64,000 nt of DNA from Chrysomallon squamiferum (Eukaryota; Mollusca; Gastropoda; Neomphalida; Peltospiridae): the NCBI GenBank assembly GCA_012295275.1, contig CM022669.1, positions 5,777,919 through 5,841,918 of the forward strand. Reading direction: 5' to 3'. Shown one piece after another: positions 1 through 38,423 of the stretch. A program made the translations under genes and the position numbers. Every line of letters begins with the position of its first letter. The first letter of the stretch is position 1. The notes under the pieces are model-generated. The model did not search any database. It was not told the origin of the DNA and saw nothing but the letters and a program-made list of their open reading frames with translations.

Positions 1-144
1 CAAAAACCAATTTAAATGTTTAAAAATTAATGGTTATAATACCCCCCCCCAACATTTTATTAATTATATGTTAAAGATTTACTCCAAAATGGCTGCCTCT
101 TGTGCATGTTATTTTTAACTGCATGTTGTGTTGTTTCCCCCCAG

Positions 145-25395
<25,251 letters not shown>

Positions 25396-27040
25396 ATTAT
25401 ATGGTTTGTATTTTGGACGAATTTGTTTTCAAATTGTTGTAATATGAATTGTGCAGCTGTATACATTTTTGAAACAGATAAGAATTGTACTTGTTACTTT
25501 ACCTTGTTTTATAATTTTGTAGAACTGCACTAGACATTACTTGATAGCTGTGATAGTATGATAGTAAATGGATAATTTTGTGTTAGTTAATACAGTCTTT
25601 GCAATACATGAATTTCTAGATAAAACTATCTAAATTGTCCATCATTATTCAAAACTGCTAGTTCATATCATCATTATCTTAATTATAAACAATGGCTCAT
25701 TTATATGTATTATTTATAAATGAAATAACAAATATTTAATAATACAATTGTTGTGCATTTATGATTTAATCTTTCAGAGGTGAAGAACTATAACTTTAAC
25801 CTCACCAGCAGTTCCAGCCCAGACTTGAAGATTAGTACACTTGTTAGAAGAATTAGGACTGGGTGGGTTTTTGTTTTTTTTCCACTGATTAACAACAAGA
25901 AAATAATTCAGGATGGTGGATGGTGACTGCTATATTTATAAGAGATACTTGCTGGAGGAACAGAACTGAAGGAGTTTATTGTTTATGGCTGGGTTGCTTT
26001 GTAACTGCATTTCACTGAAAAACTGTATGACATGAACAGAGTTGATGCAGAATTGACAGCAGGAATTGGAATCAGAAACTAATTAATTAGAAACATGGTA
26101 ATCTGGGGAGGTTTTCCTGCAAAGAGTACAAGTAATGGAGAAGCTTGTATTCCAAAGAATCTGAAGAGAGTGAACCAAATTAATACAGAATATGATTATG
26201 AAGAACAGCCATCATGAATGGAGAATTAACTCAAAATATAATCTGGAGATACTCAAGTGATCTTACTGAATACTCCAGTGCTGGACATCATTTTGGAAAT
26301 ACTGACAGAACTTTAGCGAATAGAATAAAAACATCATCTTGTGAGCTACTGAATAATACGAATAGACCAGAATTAGAACATCATTTGTGACTGCTGGATG
26401 GACTTTATCAACAGAATGGAATTAAAAATGGATGTTACTCAATGAATATTGAAGAAAATCAAAACAATAATGTTATAGATAATGAATGCCTTTTCGTGTA
26501 CAGAGTAGAAATACTATAAAACAGAACATCATCATCTTGTATTATGAATTATATTTGTGAATAGGATTAAATCAAAACCTAATTTTTTTTTGTGGGCAAA
26601 ATAGAAATACTAAAATCTAGATTATTTTGAATCCTTGCTTTGATAGAATTAGAAGAAAAGAAAAATTTTAAAACGGTTTTATCTCTCAGGATGTTGTCAG
26701 GTAACAACTGTTGGTAGAGACCAGGACAAAACCTTTGCATATATTTGTGACTTGTATAAGTGGAGAGAATTATAACAGAACACCATCGTTCTTGCATCAA
26801 GACAGTTAGTAAACATGCCATCTTTGCACTATACATGATATTTTCTATGTTTAAAATAGATATTGTTATTTGATTTAGCAGAGAAAGAAGCATTTGTCAT
26901 CTTTTTATGAAATGTGATTCTGTCCTTGGATTCTGTGCCATGGATCTTGATCAGTGGGTATTCAGCAAGTTTATATTATTGACAATGGAATTTTTATATA
27001 GAGTGGGAATTTTAATATGGGGCATCTTTATACTTCTGTG

Positions 27041-27420
27041 CTGGACTTAAATTGTAATACGAGTAGAACATTGTTTCTACTCATACACTGGACTTTAATA
27101 GTAGAACATTCTACTCATACACTGGACTTTGATAGTAGAACATTGTTTCTACTCATACACTGGACTTTGATAGTAGAACATTGTTTCTACTAATAAACTG
27201 GACTTTGATAGTAGAACATTGTTTCTACTCATACACTGGACTTTAATATAAGTAGAACAAGTTTCTACTTGCATACTGGATTAATTATAATATCAGTAGA
27301 AGATAAATTCTACTTATACATTGGACTAAAACGTGAGTGAAATATTATTTCTGTTTGTGCAAGGACATTAATTATGATGTTAGGAGAACATTGTTTCTAC
27401 TTCACAATGGACATTACAAC
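27041..27420 (+). repeat. Hairpin-forming minisatellite downstream of the RhoGEF stop codon
   Basis: Nine to ten units of 36-45 bases with core agtagaacattgtttctact, then a spacer like catacactggactttgat. Each core is an inverted repeat (AGTAGAA / TTCTACT). Middle copies are nearly identical; outer copies are diverged. Confidence 0.92.
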
Positions 27421-29176
27421 CAGAACTGTGGATTTTACAGTTTAGTAAAGTCTTGGAACATTTGAGACTGAGTATCAGTGTGAGTTTTTAAAATGACTTT
27501 CAGAGAACTTTTATAAAACAACAAAGAAAACTGGAGTAACAGAACTTATAACAACATATTTGTTAATGGCATTACTATATATTTATAGATAGTTGCATTA
27601 TACATAAATATATATATATATGCATACTACACATATATATAATTTATTACACATGTATCAAATGAACACATACACCCACATGCTAAGGGGTATTATTTTA
27701 ATGTAGTCTACTTTTTTTCTTTTTTACAGAAATGTTTTTTTTCATATTACATTTCATACTTCTGATCTCAGTGCATTATGAAAAAAAAGAAAAACAGAAA
27801 AACAAATTGTAATCATTTTTTGTTTTATTTTTTTAAATATTATTATTAACTTATAATCTTTAAATGGAATCTGTGTTTATGATATTTTCATGTTGAATTA
27901 CTGTAAATTAATTAACTGATGCTAATTAATGACAAAGATACTGTGGTGATACCAGAAAAGGTTGTTTCACTTATTACAATACACAGTACCTGCAAATATA
28001 ACATGAAGTGTGTTCTTTAATAAATTTACAGTATTAGGCCAACTAGCAAATTCACAGTCTGTATCTGTATACTCTATAAGAATGAATCTTTAAACACATT
28101 CAATATATGTTATTTTATGTTATAAATTTATAGGTTTTGGCTCAGTTTAAATTCTGAGATTTAAAATTATATAATAACAAGACAAAGAGCCTAATGTGTA
28201 TATTTTATATACTTCAAAGTGACTGTAATATTTTGGGTAGCAACATTTACTAATAATTAAGTATAATTTTTAATAAGTCCTTTCATTTTTATTTTACAAA
28301 TATATATATGTTTAAATGATGAAAAAGAAAGAAGAAATGAGTAATAAATATATTTTACCTTGTTTGCTAATAACGAAGATGACAAAAGAAAGAAAATACA
28401 AATGATTCTAATAAAGAGTTTGTATGAAAAAAATAAAATAAAATAATAACTTGAAAGTATAAAAATGTGCTTAAGCTCTATGTTTATACTATCAGATACA
28501 CTTCAAGAACAAAAAGACAAAACAAAAAAACCACAAACAAACAAGCAAATAAAAGCATCATTTAAAAGTTTACATTTGTACAACTTGAAAATATTTTAAC
28601 ATGAGAAGCATTTAAGAGTGATCTGAGATTTGATAAGCAGCTGATTCAGTATTTTTCCTTTCTAGTCTATTTTTACTGTTATTATTATTATTATCATTAA
28701 TCCTGTATATTAAATGTTTTTTTTTTTATAAACCGCAATTAAAGCAAAAAGATAAGTTCTTATTCTTTAATTCATTTAATTACAGTTAAATTTTTTTTTT
28801 TTTTTTTTTTTGAACACACATTTTCACAATAAACAGCAATAATGGGTTTTCTCGTAATTTATTTTAACATAGTTTTGTCAATATTAGTCCTTATTTTGTG
28901 TGCAATATTTTATGCAACTTTTTAAAATATATATTGTCACATGTAAACTTTTTTTTTTCTTAAATTACATATTTAATGGGAAGAAGTGGTATTTAGGTTG
29001 CGTGGTTGAACATTACTAAATATGTGTATTTATTTTGTGACTAATTAAAGGGGGAAAAAAACAAGTTTTCATTTTGTACAAAGTATAACTATAAGGAATG
29101 TGAGTGATATAATCCTGGTTCTTGTACTAGTACATCTCTTTACTGGAAACTACGAACATCTGTCCCAGATTTAAAC

Positions 29177-29440
29177 AAATATGATATCAGTATGCACAGA
29201 ATGGATATTTCATACAAGTCCAGATGGTTATAACAACTTTATATCAGTATATACAGAGAAAAATTTGATATTGGTCCAAATGGATATCAGAAGTTTGTAT
29301 TGGTATATACGAAATAAAATAATTCTATGACAGTCCAGATTCATATAAAATTTTATATCAATATATATTAAAAAGGTAATTTTTTATTGGGATATACTGG
29401 AACAAAATTTTATATCTGTATGTACTGATATAATTTTTGA
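29177..29440 (+). repeat. Degenerate 55-60-bp tandem repeat in the RhoGEF 3' region
   Basis: Five diverged units marked by a core like ttatatcagtatatac near 29182, 29241, 29298, 29354 and 29408, alternating with a gtccagat/ggtccaaat block. Confidence 0.75.
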
Positions 29441-29689
29441 AATTGTCTCATTAGGAGATAGAATTTGTACATTATGATGGAGTGACATTAATCATTTTGA
29501 GTAAAAATAACAATTACAGTAATAACCTAGAATTTTGATTTGACTGATTTCTGAGTGAAAAGAAATGAACTGGTACTGTTAAAGACTTTTGGAAATCTGT
29601 GTTTCATTCATTAGTATTTATAAAAATTTGTCACCTAATGAATCTTATTTTTAAATCAGAAACTGTAAATTGATATCTGAATATTAAGA

Positions 29690-29900
29690 AAAGAAACCTA
29701 CTTATGGCCATTTTAATCCAAAATTTTTAAACATATACTTTGTAACAACACTGGAAGACAGATTTGAAATTTTTATACATGGTCACTGAAACAGAAAATT
29801 TCAAAACCTATTTATGGTCATTGTAACAGATATTTCAAATCTGTATGTGGTTAATGACACAGAAAAATCTGAAATACATGTTGTCACTGTATAACATGAA
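29690..29900 (+). repeat. Degenerate 35-50-bp tandem repeat in the RhoGEF 3' region
   Basis: About four units with core tttcaaa...tatggtcattgtaacaga, the best copies between 29755 and 29890. Confidence 0.65.
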
Positions 29901-30500
29901 TAAAAAAATGTTTGAAACCTGTGTATAATGATACACACATTATTGGGCTGGCTATTTTAAAAAAAAAAAAAAAAACATAATATCAAAATGTTCCTATTCC
30001 TTGGACAGTACATTCCTATATTTTTCTATTAGAGAAATTTGTTTATTTTTTCACATTTCTGCCTGGCATGATGAAACTTTTGATGTTTGAATAAACAGTA
30101 AACTGTTAAATGTATTTTATTGATCATAATTTTCATCCGTCTTATTTCATTTCAAATTTTTATTTTTTTATTTTTTTGAAATGTTTGTTTTCTTGTTTGA
30201 GTAACTAACTCCATACTTTGGGCTTAGGTGTGTGTCTAATAGATTTTGGTTTAAAAGTGAAATGATTCATGGAAAGTGTGTTAGAGATATTGTTTGTTTT
30301 TTTTCTTCTTTTTTTTTTTGAATGTAGTAATTTGTGGAAAATGTTGTCAAGATGAAAAAACCAGCAAATGTGATGTAGTTATTAACGTGTCTTGTGAAAA
30401 ACAGTTTGTTGAATGGAGAAATCTGATAAAGTTATTTACCAATTTGGTAAAAGTGATACTGTTATATATATAAACATTTTATTAAAATGCAAAGTAACTA

Positions 30501-30506
30501 AATAAA
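30501..30506 (+). terminator. Alternative poly(A) signal AATAAA
   Basis: AATAAA with downstream T/GT-rich sequence ending in cctgtttttgtatctg. Possible proximal cleavage site; another AATAAA lies at 30090-30095. Confidence 0.3.
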
Positions 30507-31202
30507 CACATTTTTATCATTACACACACCATGTACCTGTTTTTGTATCTGATGCTGTCCATGGAGAATATAGCAATAATGTATACAAGTAAGACCATTT
30601 TCATAAGTGTTTGCTTCTGTAATTAAAAAGGAATGTAGAGTTTATACTTTGTTGTAATTATGATATTTTGTCAAGATGAGATTTAATGTTTTTAATTTTT
30701 TTAATTTTTTTTTTTTTTTAATTGAAATCCATTCATTTTGGTGTTGGAATTTGTAATTAGTTCTTTAGATTGAACTACTTCCATTTTCAGACAGTGATCT
30801 AATTTCACTTTCAGTTTTGGTATGTTTTGTGAACTTTTAATTCCATTTTGTTTTTTCTTCGTAGTTTTGAACGGATTATTGTGAGAAAACTTCACTAGGC
30901 CATTAATTTACAAATGCTAATCTGAAAATTCTATGAAACTCTACTATTAATGAGAATTTTTCTTTATGTAGATTGTAACTTTTATTTGTCTTTTCTTATT
31001 ATTTTTGGTAATTGTTTTGTTGTTTTTTTTGTTGTTTTTTTTTTATCCTGGATATATAATTAATTAATAGTTTTGTGTGTATTTGCCATTAACACCTCAT
31101 ACTACAAGACAGCAATGAATATAATTAATTTTTCAAAATATATTGTCACAAGGGCCTGTGTGTGCTATCAATTATTTTTTTATTTTATAATTCATATTAT
31201 TA

Positions 31203-31205
<3 letters not shown>

Positions 31206-31270
<65 letters not shown>
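31206..31270 (+). repeat. (ATT)n array
   Basis: About 21 ATT units, in the last part of the CpG-poor zone. Confidence 0.97.
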
Positions 31271-31739
31271 GATTTTACAGATAACCATTTCATAAGTTTG
31301 AGAATTTTTATTTTTATTAGTTTAATATTGTCATGGCAATACAATGGTGCTTGTTCACAGATTTACTTGTTACATAACTTCAGAGAGAAGTTTTCTTAGT
31401 TACTTGTTTATTTTTTCGACTCACTTCTCATATCTGAAAGTGAATTAACATTTGTTTTGTGTAGTTGTTTCTCATAAATTTTTACATTTTTTAAAACGTT
31501 TCGAGCTCTTTTCTGTTACAATTCATAACATTTGTTTGTTCGTGTTTTCCTGTACATTTCTTCTTTTTTTATATATACAAATTATAATAATTTTTTTTAA
31601 AAATTAAAAAAAAAAAAAATTAAAAATGTTTATAATCATTAGGGGTGGATTCTCTTATTACTATTATTGTTAAAATTATATAATTTCCTATAACGTTATA
31701 AAGTTGCTCCTGATAAATATTTATGTATAATCCATTTGT

Positions 31740-31745
31740 AATAAA
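31740..31745 (+). terminator. Candidate poly(A) signal AATAAA of the RhoGEF gene
   Basis: AATAAA followed within 20-40 bases by a GT/T-rich stretch (tagtggtcttcttgtttg), the usual layout of a cleavage site. It coincides with the change in CpG frequency. AATAAA at 30090-30095 and 30501-30506 are alternatives. Confidence 0.35.
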
Positions 31746-32974
31746 ATGGTTAATTTTTCTTAGTGGTCTTCTTGTTTGTTATTTTAAAATTTATTTTTAA
31801 AATTTATTTATTTGTTTGTTTATTTATTAAACCACTAGAATAACTCCAGCTTGTTAAACATTTAAATAGTATACGAGTTTTATGAACGAAGACAAAAAAA
31901 ACACTTTTTAAAAAAAAAATACGATCACAAAATGTAGATAAAATATGGTGCTATTCCATTGTCTATATTATCGTAAAAAATAATAATATAGCAGTAGTAA
32001 TATTAATATTAATAGTACTAGTAGCGGTAGTTTTAGAAGTAGTAATAGTAATAGCAGCAAAAGTCCACTGGCATCACTACATGCTTGTGATCCAATTTTT
32101 ATTAAGCAAGTATTTTTTAATTTAATTTTGAGACGTCGTTTACAAGTGAATTAAATTTCAAGAAACGGTCATTATCACATTAATAATAATAATAATAATA
32201 ACGAAGACCGTTGATTCAGCATTTATACATTTATTTTAATGTGAGAAAAAAAAAAAAAAAGAGAAAGAAATAAGGGAGGAAGGGTCACAGCACGATTAAC
32301 ATATTAACTTCCTGCAGATGATATTACGTAAAAATTATCCGCCTCAATCTGAAATAAAACTTAAATTTTTATCGTCTGCTATGTCGTCTGTTGTCCTCGC
32401 TTTATAAACATTTGGTGTGCGCTCTCGAGACGTGAAATGTCAAAAAGTGTGATCTCTGATTACGTTCAAAGAAGAGGAATGGGGGAATGTCAACAGATAG
32501 GTGAACTCTGTCGTAACATTTAGCCGATAAAAGAATTGTTTAAATTCTTACACATAACACTCCACCGACTGCACAGAATACCGCTACCTCCATATGTTGG
32601 CCAGTTAGTTCGTCGATGCCAAATAAATATGTTTTTCAAAATATGTAAGTTAAAACAAAAATGGAAAACTTCAGTTATCGAAGTAGATTCAATAACCGAT
32701 GGTGAAGGTAAAGAAAAAGAAGGAAAGAAAAGAAGAAAACGAAAACATCGATGATGATAATCAGTCGACTTTAAAAAATGGTGATGTTTGTTTTATTACG
32801 TATCTTACATTAGCTTACGATGCATTAAAACTGTATTGAGATATTTAATACGAAATTATTTTCAATGATCAAAACAGGGTTGGTTAAAATATCGTTAACA
32901 AAAGAAGAAAACAGTACTATTACATGAAATTTCAAAAAATAAGGTTGCTTCTTCACATACAATTCAATGAAATA

Positions 32975-33057
32975 TTAAGATATTTCTGTATATTTAAACA
33001 CATGCATGTGAGCATATAAGATATTTCTGTATATTTAAACACATGCATGTGAGCATA
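32975..33057 (+). repeat. 41-bp perfect tandem duplication
   Basis: Two copies starting at 32976 and 33017 of a unit that begins taagatatttctgtatattt and ends with the 12-bp palindrome CACATGCATGTG (32999-33010 and 33040-33051). Confidence 0.95.
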
Positions 33058-33323
33058 TGTTGTACACGTTACTTGCCAGTTTTAAGCCAGTAGAATCTTG
33101 TATCCAAAGATATATATATATATATTTTTTTTTAATTTGAGAATTCCCGGACCCACCTATAGCTTGTCGAAGAACCGGATGTTCATTATTTTATACACTG
33201 ATAATTTGAAGATTTTCATTTCCTTTCAGTAGTAAATTGTTTGGAATTAGAAATGTAGATGTCAGTTTGTTAATTTGTATTGTAGACACAGTCATTATTT
33301 TCACATCCAAAAGCACGCGCTTG

Positions 33324-33325
<2 letters not shown>

Positions 33326-33371
<46 letters not shown>
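33326..33371 (+). repeat. (CT)n-(CA)n microsatellite
   Basis: A short CT run, then CA from about 33336 to 33371. Confidence 0.97.
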
Positions 33372-33373
<2 letters not shown>

Positions 33374-33936
33374 TTGGTTGTTTATTTTATTTTATGAAGT
33401 ACGATCAATATATTAGTCACAAATCATTCGTGTCCTCTCCCTTAATTCATTTACGAAATTACAATTCAAAACATACCTTGATATGAATACTTTAATAATT
33501 TTTGTATGATGTAATTATAAATTATTACGTACTAAGATCTGTTCATTTTTTAATAAATAAATAGAATTAAATAAAAATAATTGTCGTTTTATCTCTTTTT
33601 TTTCCCCCTTTGTTTTTTTTTAATTTTTATTTCCTGCCGGAAAGTTAATTGAATAGAAATTACAACAACGTGACACTGACTCATAAATGTCAATATTGCT
33701 GGTGGCATTTGATTATCAGACGAAGTCTCACAGCCCCCTCTACAAGGTCAATTGGCGTCTAGACAAGAGGAAAGAACTCTGATGTCATCACTGGTGATGC
33801 TTCGTCTAGACAGGGTTCGTATACTGTGACATAAAAAAAAGTTTAATTATTATTTTTTTTAATACAGAATAAGTATCTCTCTGTCTCTGTCTATATATCT
33901 GTCTGTCTATCTGTCTATTTATTTATCTTACTATTT

Positions 33937-33941
<5 letters not shown>

Positions 33942-33973
<32 letters not shown>
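33942..33973. repeat. (AT)n microsatellite
   Basis: About 16 AT units, self-complementary. Confidence 0.95.
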
Positions 33974-33979
<6 letters not shown>

Positions 33980-34414
33980 TCAAGATTATATGTGTGTGTG
34001 TTTCTATGCATGTACATATGTGTACGAATCAGAAACCGCGATGAAAAAGTGCAGTTACTTTTTACAACACTTTCTCTACCATTACTCAATGAGAAACAAA
34101 CCACAACTAGCGCATGTTGTAATTCAATTATCCAGTCAGCTGTCTCACTCGAGAGTTTAACTTTTAACATAAAAAACAGCGGATTGAAACTTGGTGGCTG
34201 CAGTTCTCACTTTCTGAATATTCACTATGCCATTTCCAGTTTATCCAGCGATTTATCAATAGTCGTATTTTGTAGTAATGTGCATGTAAAAGATTTCTTG
34301 ACGGTTATTGATTTTACCATGTAGTAGCGGGCTTCCTGTCTCACATTTTACTGTTACACAACATTTTTATTTTGTTTTTCCAAATTGTATATTGCATTTT
34401 TCACAATCACTATT

Positions 34415-34416
34415 TA

Positions 34417-34483
<67 letters not shown>
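34415..34483 (+). repeat. (ATT)n array
   Basis: About 22 ATT units. Confidence 0.97.
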
Positions 34484-34485
<2 letters not shown>

Positions 34486-35515
34486 CATTATTTTATGTGT
34501 GTGTGTCATATAATTATAACAACAACAACAATAATAATAAACCCTCGTCTCAATGTTTTCTTAGTCTTTATTTTTTAAATGAAAATATTCAAAAACATTT
34601 CTTCCTAAAGTCAGGAAGCGTTAGTATCATTGTCATCTTCGTTTTGAGACAGCGAGTAAGAAATTTGTTTTAAAACATTTTAATTTTACTATCTTTAAAA
34701 GAAAAAAAAGAAGATTGTTGATGATTGTTATGATGATGATGATAAGTAAGAGAAGAAGATGAAAAGGAACAGTTACAAAAAAGAACAAGAAGAAAAAGAT
34801 AATTACAGATATTCTTCCGAAATGTAAAATTTAGAAAATGTTTTAAGTCAGCCAAACACAACGCCGGCAAAATCATTAAGCAGTTAGTGCTCATTAGTGG
34901 CAGGCACAATGGAAAAACAGAAGATGTTCCAAGATTTTTATCTCTGTATTTTTACTCTTTTTTTTGTTGTTGTTGTTGTTTTCATCTTCTGCTTGTTTAG
35001 CAGAAGGCCCATGACGTCATCACTGACAGACTAGCCAGTAAGTTATGATTTGTTGTTGCGGAATTACCTCTAAATTTGTGAGGAGTGCAGCATGACTTTG
35101 GCGGTTCAAGGAGTACGTATGATTGGCAGACGAACAACACGCTAAATGATCAGACGTATAGAATTACACGGGAAAGCAGCAAACAACATACCCGCCGTCT
35201 GCTTAGATCACCGAGTTCGCACTCGTGACGCATGTTGCGCGCTATTTATTGATGTCACGATATCAGTTCTAACTCGTCAGATAATTGTAAACTCTCAAAT
35301 CTGGTATAACCGTTAATCTGACATTTTGCTTTGTTTTCAACGGATTGAAAGCTGACCTGAAATCTCACTCCCAGTACAATTCACGTCAATATTTGTGTTC
35401 TAAATGGGTCTTGGGGTAACTGTTATACCACACCTTATCCTGGGAAAGGTCAAACCTATTATGTCTGGGAGCTGCTATGAACTTTAATGAAGAAAGATAC
35501 CTTATTACATTTACA

Positions 35516-35643
<128 letters not shown>

Positions 35644-36720
35644 GGAATAGACATAGATAGCCATATTGATAGCATTGTAACAGTAGTAGTGGTAGAAGAA
35701 TAGCAAAAAAATTAACAGTAGTGGTAATAGTGAATGTAATAATAGTTACTGTAGTATAGTAGTAGAAGTTGTGATTACGTTAGTATAGTTTTAGTAATGA
35801 TAGTATTGTAGTAGCAGTAGTGGTAGTGTAGTAATAATAGTGGTGCTGGTGATGGTAGTAGTAGTAAGAATTATGGTGGTAATAGTAGTAGTTGTAATAG
35901 TAGCAGTTGTAGTAGTTGTAGTAGTAGTTATAGTAGAAAGAGTAGTTGGAACAGTAGTTGTATTTATGTATCTAGGATTGTAAGTCTGCGGATACCTGCT
36001 TTTTTATTTGTAAAACGTTCGCCTCTATTTATATTTGGATTATATTGTTTTTAACTTAATGTTATTGTTTCCTTCTTTCTTTTATTATTATTAGTAGTAG
36101 TAGTAATAAAAAGTAGTGGTGATAGTGGTAGCAGTAGTAGTAGTAGTAGTTATTAAATTTGTTTTTAATTTTAATTTGTATTTATGATATTGAATTACCG
36201 AAGACCGACTTTAACCCTAATATCGTTAAACAATAACCTCATATCAAGCTGCCCTAGTTATTAAAGTCTATTTCTCTTTATTTCAGTTCATACATCTGTG
36301 TTAAAAGCTATCTGTATATTAATGCGAAAGAAACACAGAGACACGGGGAAATATTTAATAAAAAATCTTGGTCAACATCACGTAGTCTACGATGATATTT
36401 TCACAACTTGCCCATTCACTGAACCTCGTGGACTATTTTCAGTGTAAATAATTTCAAAGCGACAAAACCCTGCATTCAATTTCCGTCGATTTTATCACGT
36501 ACAGGGGATAAAGAAATATGAAAAAATGGATTTAATAAATGGCTTTTCCGGAATAACTTGACCCTGATTTGTGACGTGCTGTCGTCTGGCTTTGTCACAT
36601 TGTCATTATGAGACGACGACGTCAGTTAATGCGCAAACCACGACAACGTCAGGGGGAGGGGATGGTCATGTCTTCTGTGAAAACATAACGGTAATGAAAC
36701 ATTTGTATCAGCAATATGTA

Positions 36721-36748
36721 ACTACTACTACTACTACTACTACTACTC

Positions 36749-36779
<31 letters not shown>

Positions 36780-36793
36780 CACTACTACTACTA
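36721..36793 (+). repeat. (ACT)n array
   Basis: ACT units with two ACC interruptions, followed by AT-rich DNA and a poly-A run (36837-36869). Confidence 0.95.
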
Positions 36794-36834
36794 AAACTAC
36801 TAAATAGTATAAAATATTAATAAAATTAAAATAA

Positions 36835-36872
<38 letters not shown>

Positions 36873-38345
36873 ACTGAGAGAAAAAAAATATAAGATAAAC
36901 AGTTCGAACTTTCTTTTCCGTTTTATTTTTTTTTTGTTTTGTTCAACTTTCTAACTGTACATTTTACCTCAGTCTTTGTCACATCCCTTTGACTCCCCCC
37001 TACTAGGTCTGCTCCTCGGAGTTTGCCGTCCCGCCACTCACACCCCGCGCCAACCAAATAATGTTTTACACTTTTGTTCTGATAAGTCAAACGTCTCTGA
37101 CAATTGGAAGAGGAAATATGATATGTGACCATTAACTTGTGATTGTATGAAATAAAATAATTCGGTCAGATTGGAGAACTCTGTAAATGCTTAGTCCACA
37201 TGTGGCATTCAATACCTCACCAAATCAGCAGGAGAGAGAGAATGTTTGAATAAATAGCTTTATTTACTATAAAAAAAAAATGTAGTTGTGTAGCTTTTGT
37301 ATATCAGGTTTATTTACTATAAAAAAAAAATAATAATAAAAAAAAATAAAAAGTAATAATAATAGTGTAGCTTTTGTATATCGTAAAATAAGCGTTTGTC
37401 CTTTTCTACCTGCATCCCTTTCTCTGTCTTCCTTTTTTTTTTTTTTTTTTTTGGTCTTTCAATCGGTGTGTATCTTTCTTCTGTTGTCTGTTGCCTGTGT
37501 TTCTGTCTCTCTATTTTTTTTTTTTTTTTATACTCTTTACTTCTTTCTACTCTCTTTCTCTGTTGCACGTAATTTTTTGTCTTTTATTCATAGTATTTCT
37601 CTTTCAGTGGTCTCTTTTAAGTAAGCTTTGTCAGACAGAGAGAGAGAGAGGACAGATAACGATAACATATATAAATGATGATGATGATGATGATGATGAT
37701 AACAATAACAATAATGAATTCAATTACAAGAAATACTGGAAAAGAATAAGAAAACATTACCTTTTACATGATCGAGAAAACATTAATCTGTTTACTACAG
37801 AAAGAAAATAATATATTATCTTATTTACGAGGTAAGATATCGGATATTGTCTACTTGCTGGAGTGAGAATATTATTACAGCGGGAGAATATTGCCTTATT
37901 TACTGCAGAATATGAAGATATAGTGTTTTATTTACTAAATCATAACTCGCATAAACAACGAAAGGCCGGAGAGAGTTACCGCCGACCTGTTGCCAATAAA
38001 CCGCTTCGGAAGATTTGACAGCATAGACGAGATGAACAGATGTGAGCAGTATTCTTTTTATTGATAATTATCTTGTTTATTTTGACAAAAAACAAACAAG
38101 TGCTGGTACAGAAAGATATAAAGTTTGGAAAGAATATGTTTGGACGATAATATATGTTACTAATACAGGAATAGTTATGGTGAAGTCAACAGTTCGTTTC
38201 TTATGATAGATTTTTGTAAAGAGATTATTATGTGTTGGTTTAGAAAACATATTTTGGTATAAACGCCAGTTTCCAAACAACACGGGCATCTATATAGACT
38301 AATACATAATACAGAGGTACGACAAATGCCTATAAATAAATACGC

Positions 38346-38422
<77 letters not shown>
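38346..38422 (+). repeat. (ATT)n array
   Basis: About 25 ATT units with one AAT break. Confidence 0.97.

Positions 38423-38423
<1 letters not shown>

Larger units (their letters stand above)
25396..31750 (+). other. RhoGEF 3' untranslated / downstream transcribed region (inferred)
   Basis: No coding signal for 6 kb after the stop codon. AT-rich and CpG-poor like the introns upstream, and holding several degenerate tandem repeats (27041-27420, 29177-29440, 29690-29900). AATAAA hexamers occur at 30090, 30501 and 31740. The uniform composition up to about 31.5 kb suggests transcription runs this far, but the true 3' end is unknown. Confidence 0.5.

Noticed and set aside
25404-25777. Possible 3' UTR intron (donor atatg|GTTTGT, acceptor atctttcag|AGGTGAAG)
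   Set aside because: Acceptor is good but the donor is weak; nothing else supports it, and it would not change the protein.
33992-34324. 110-codon frame in the intergenic region
   Set aside because: Starts in a TG-rich repeat, no known motif, no neighbouring exon.
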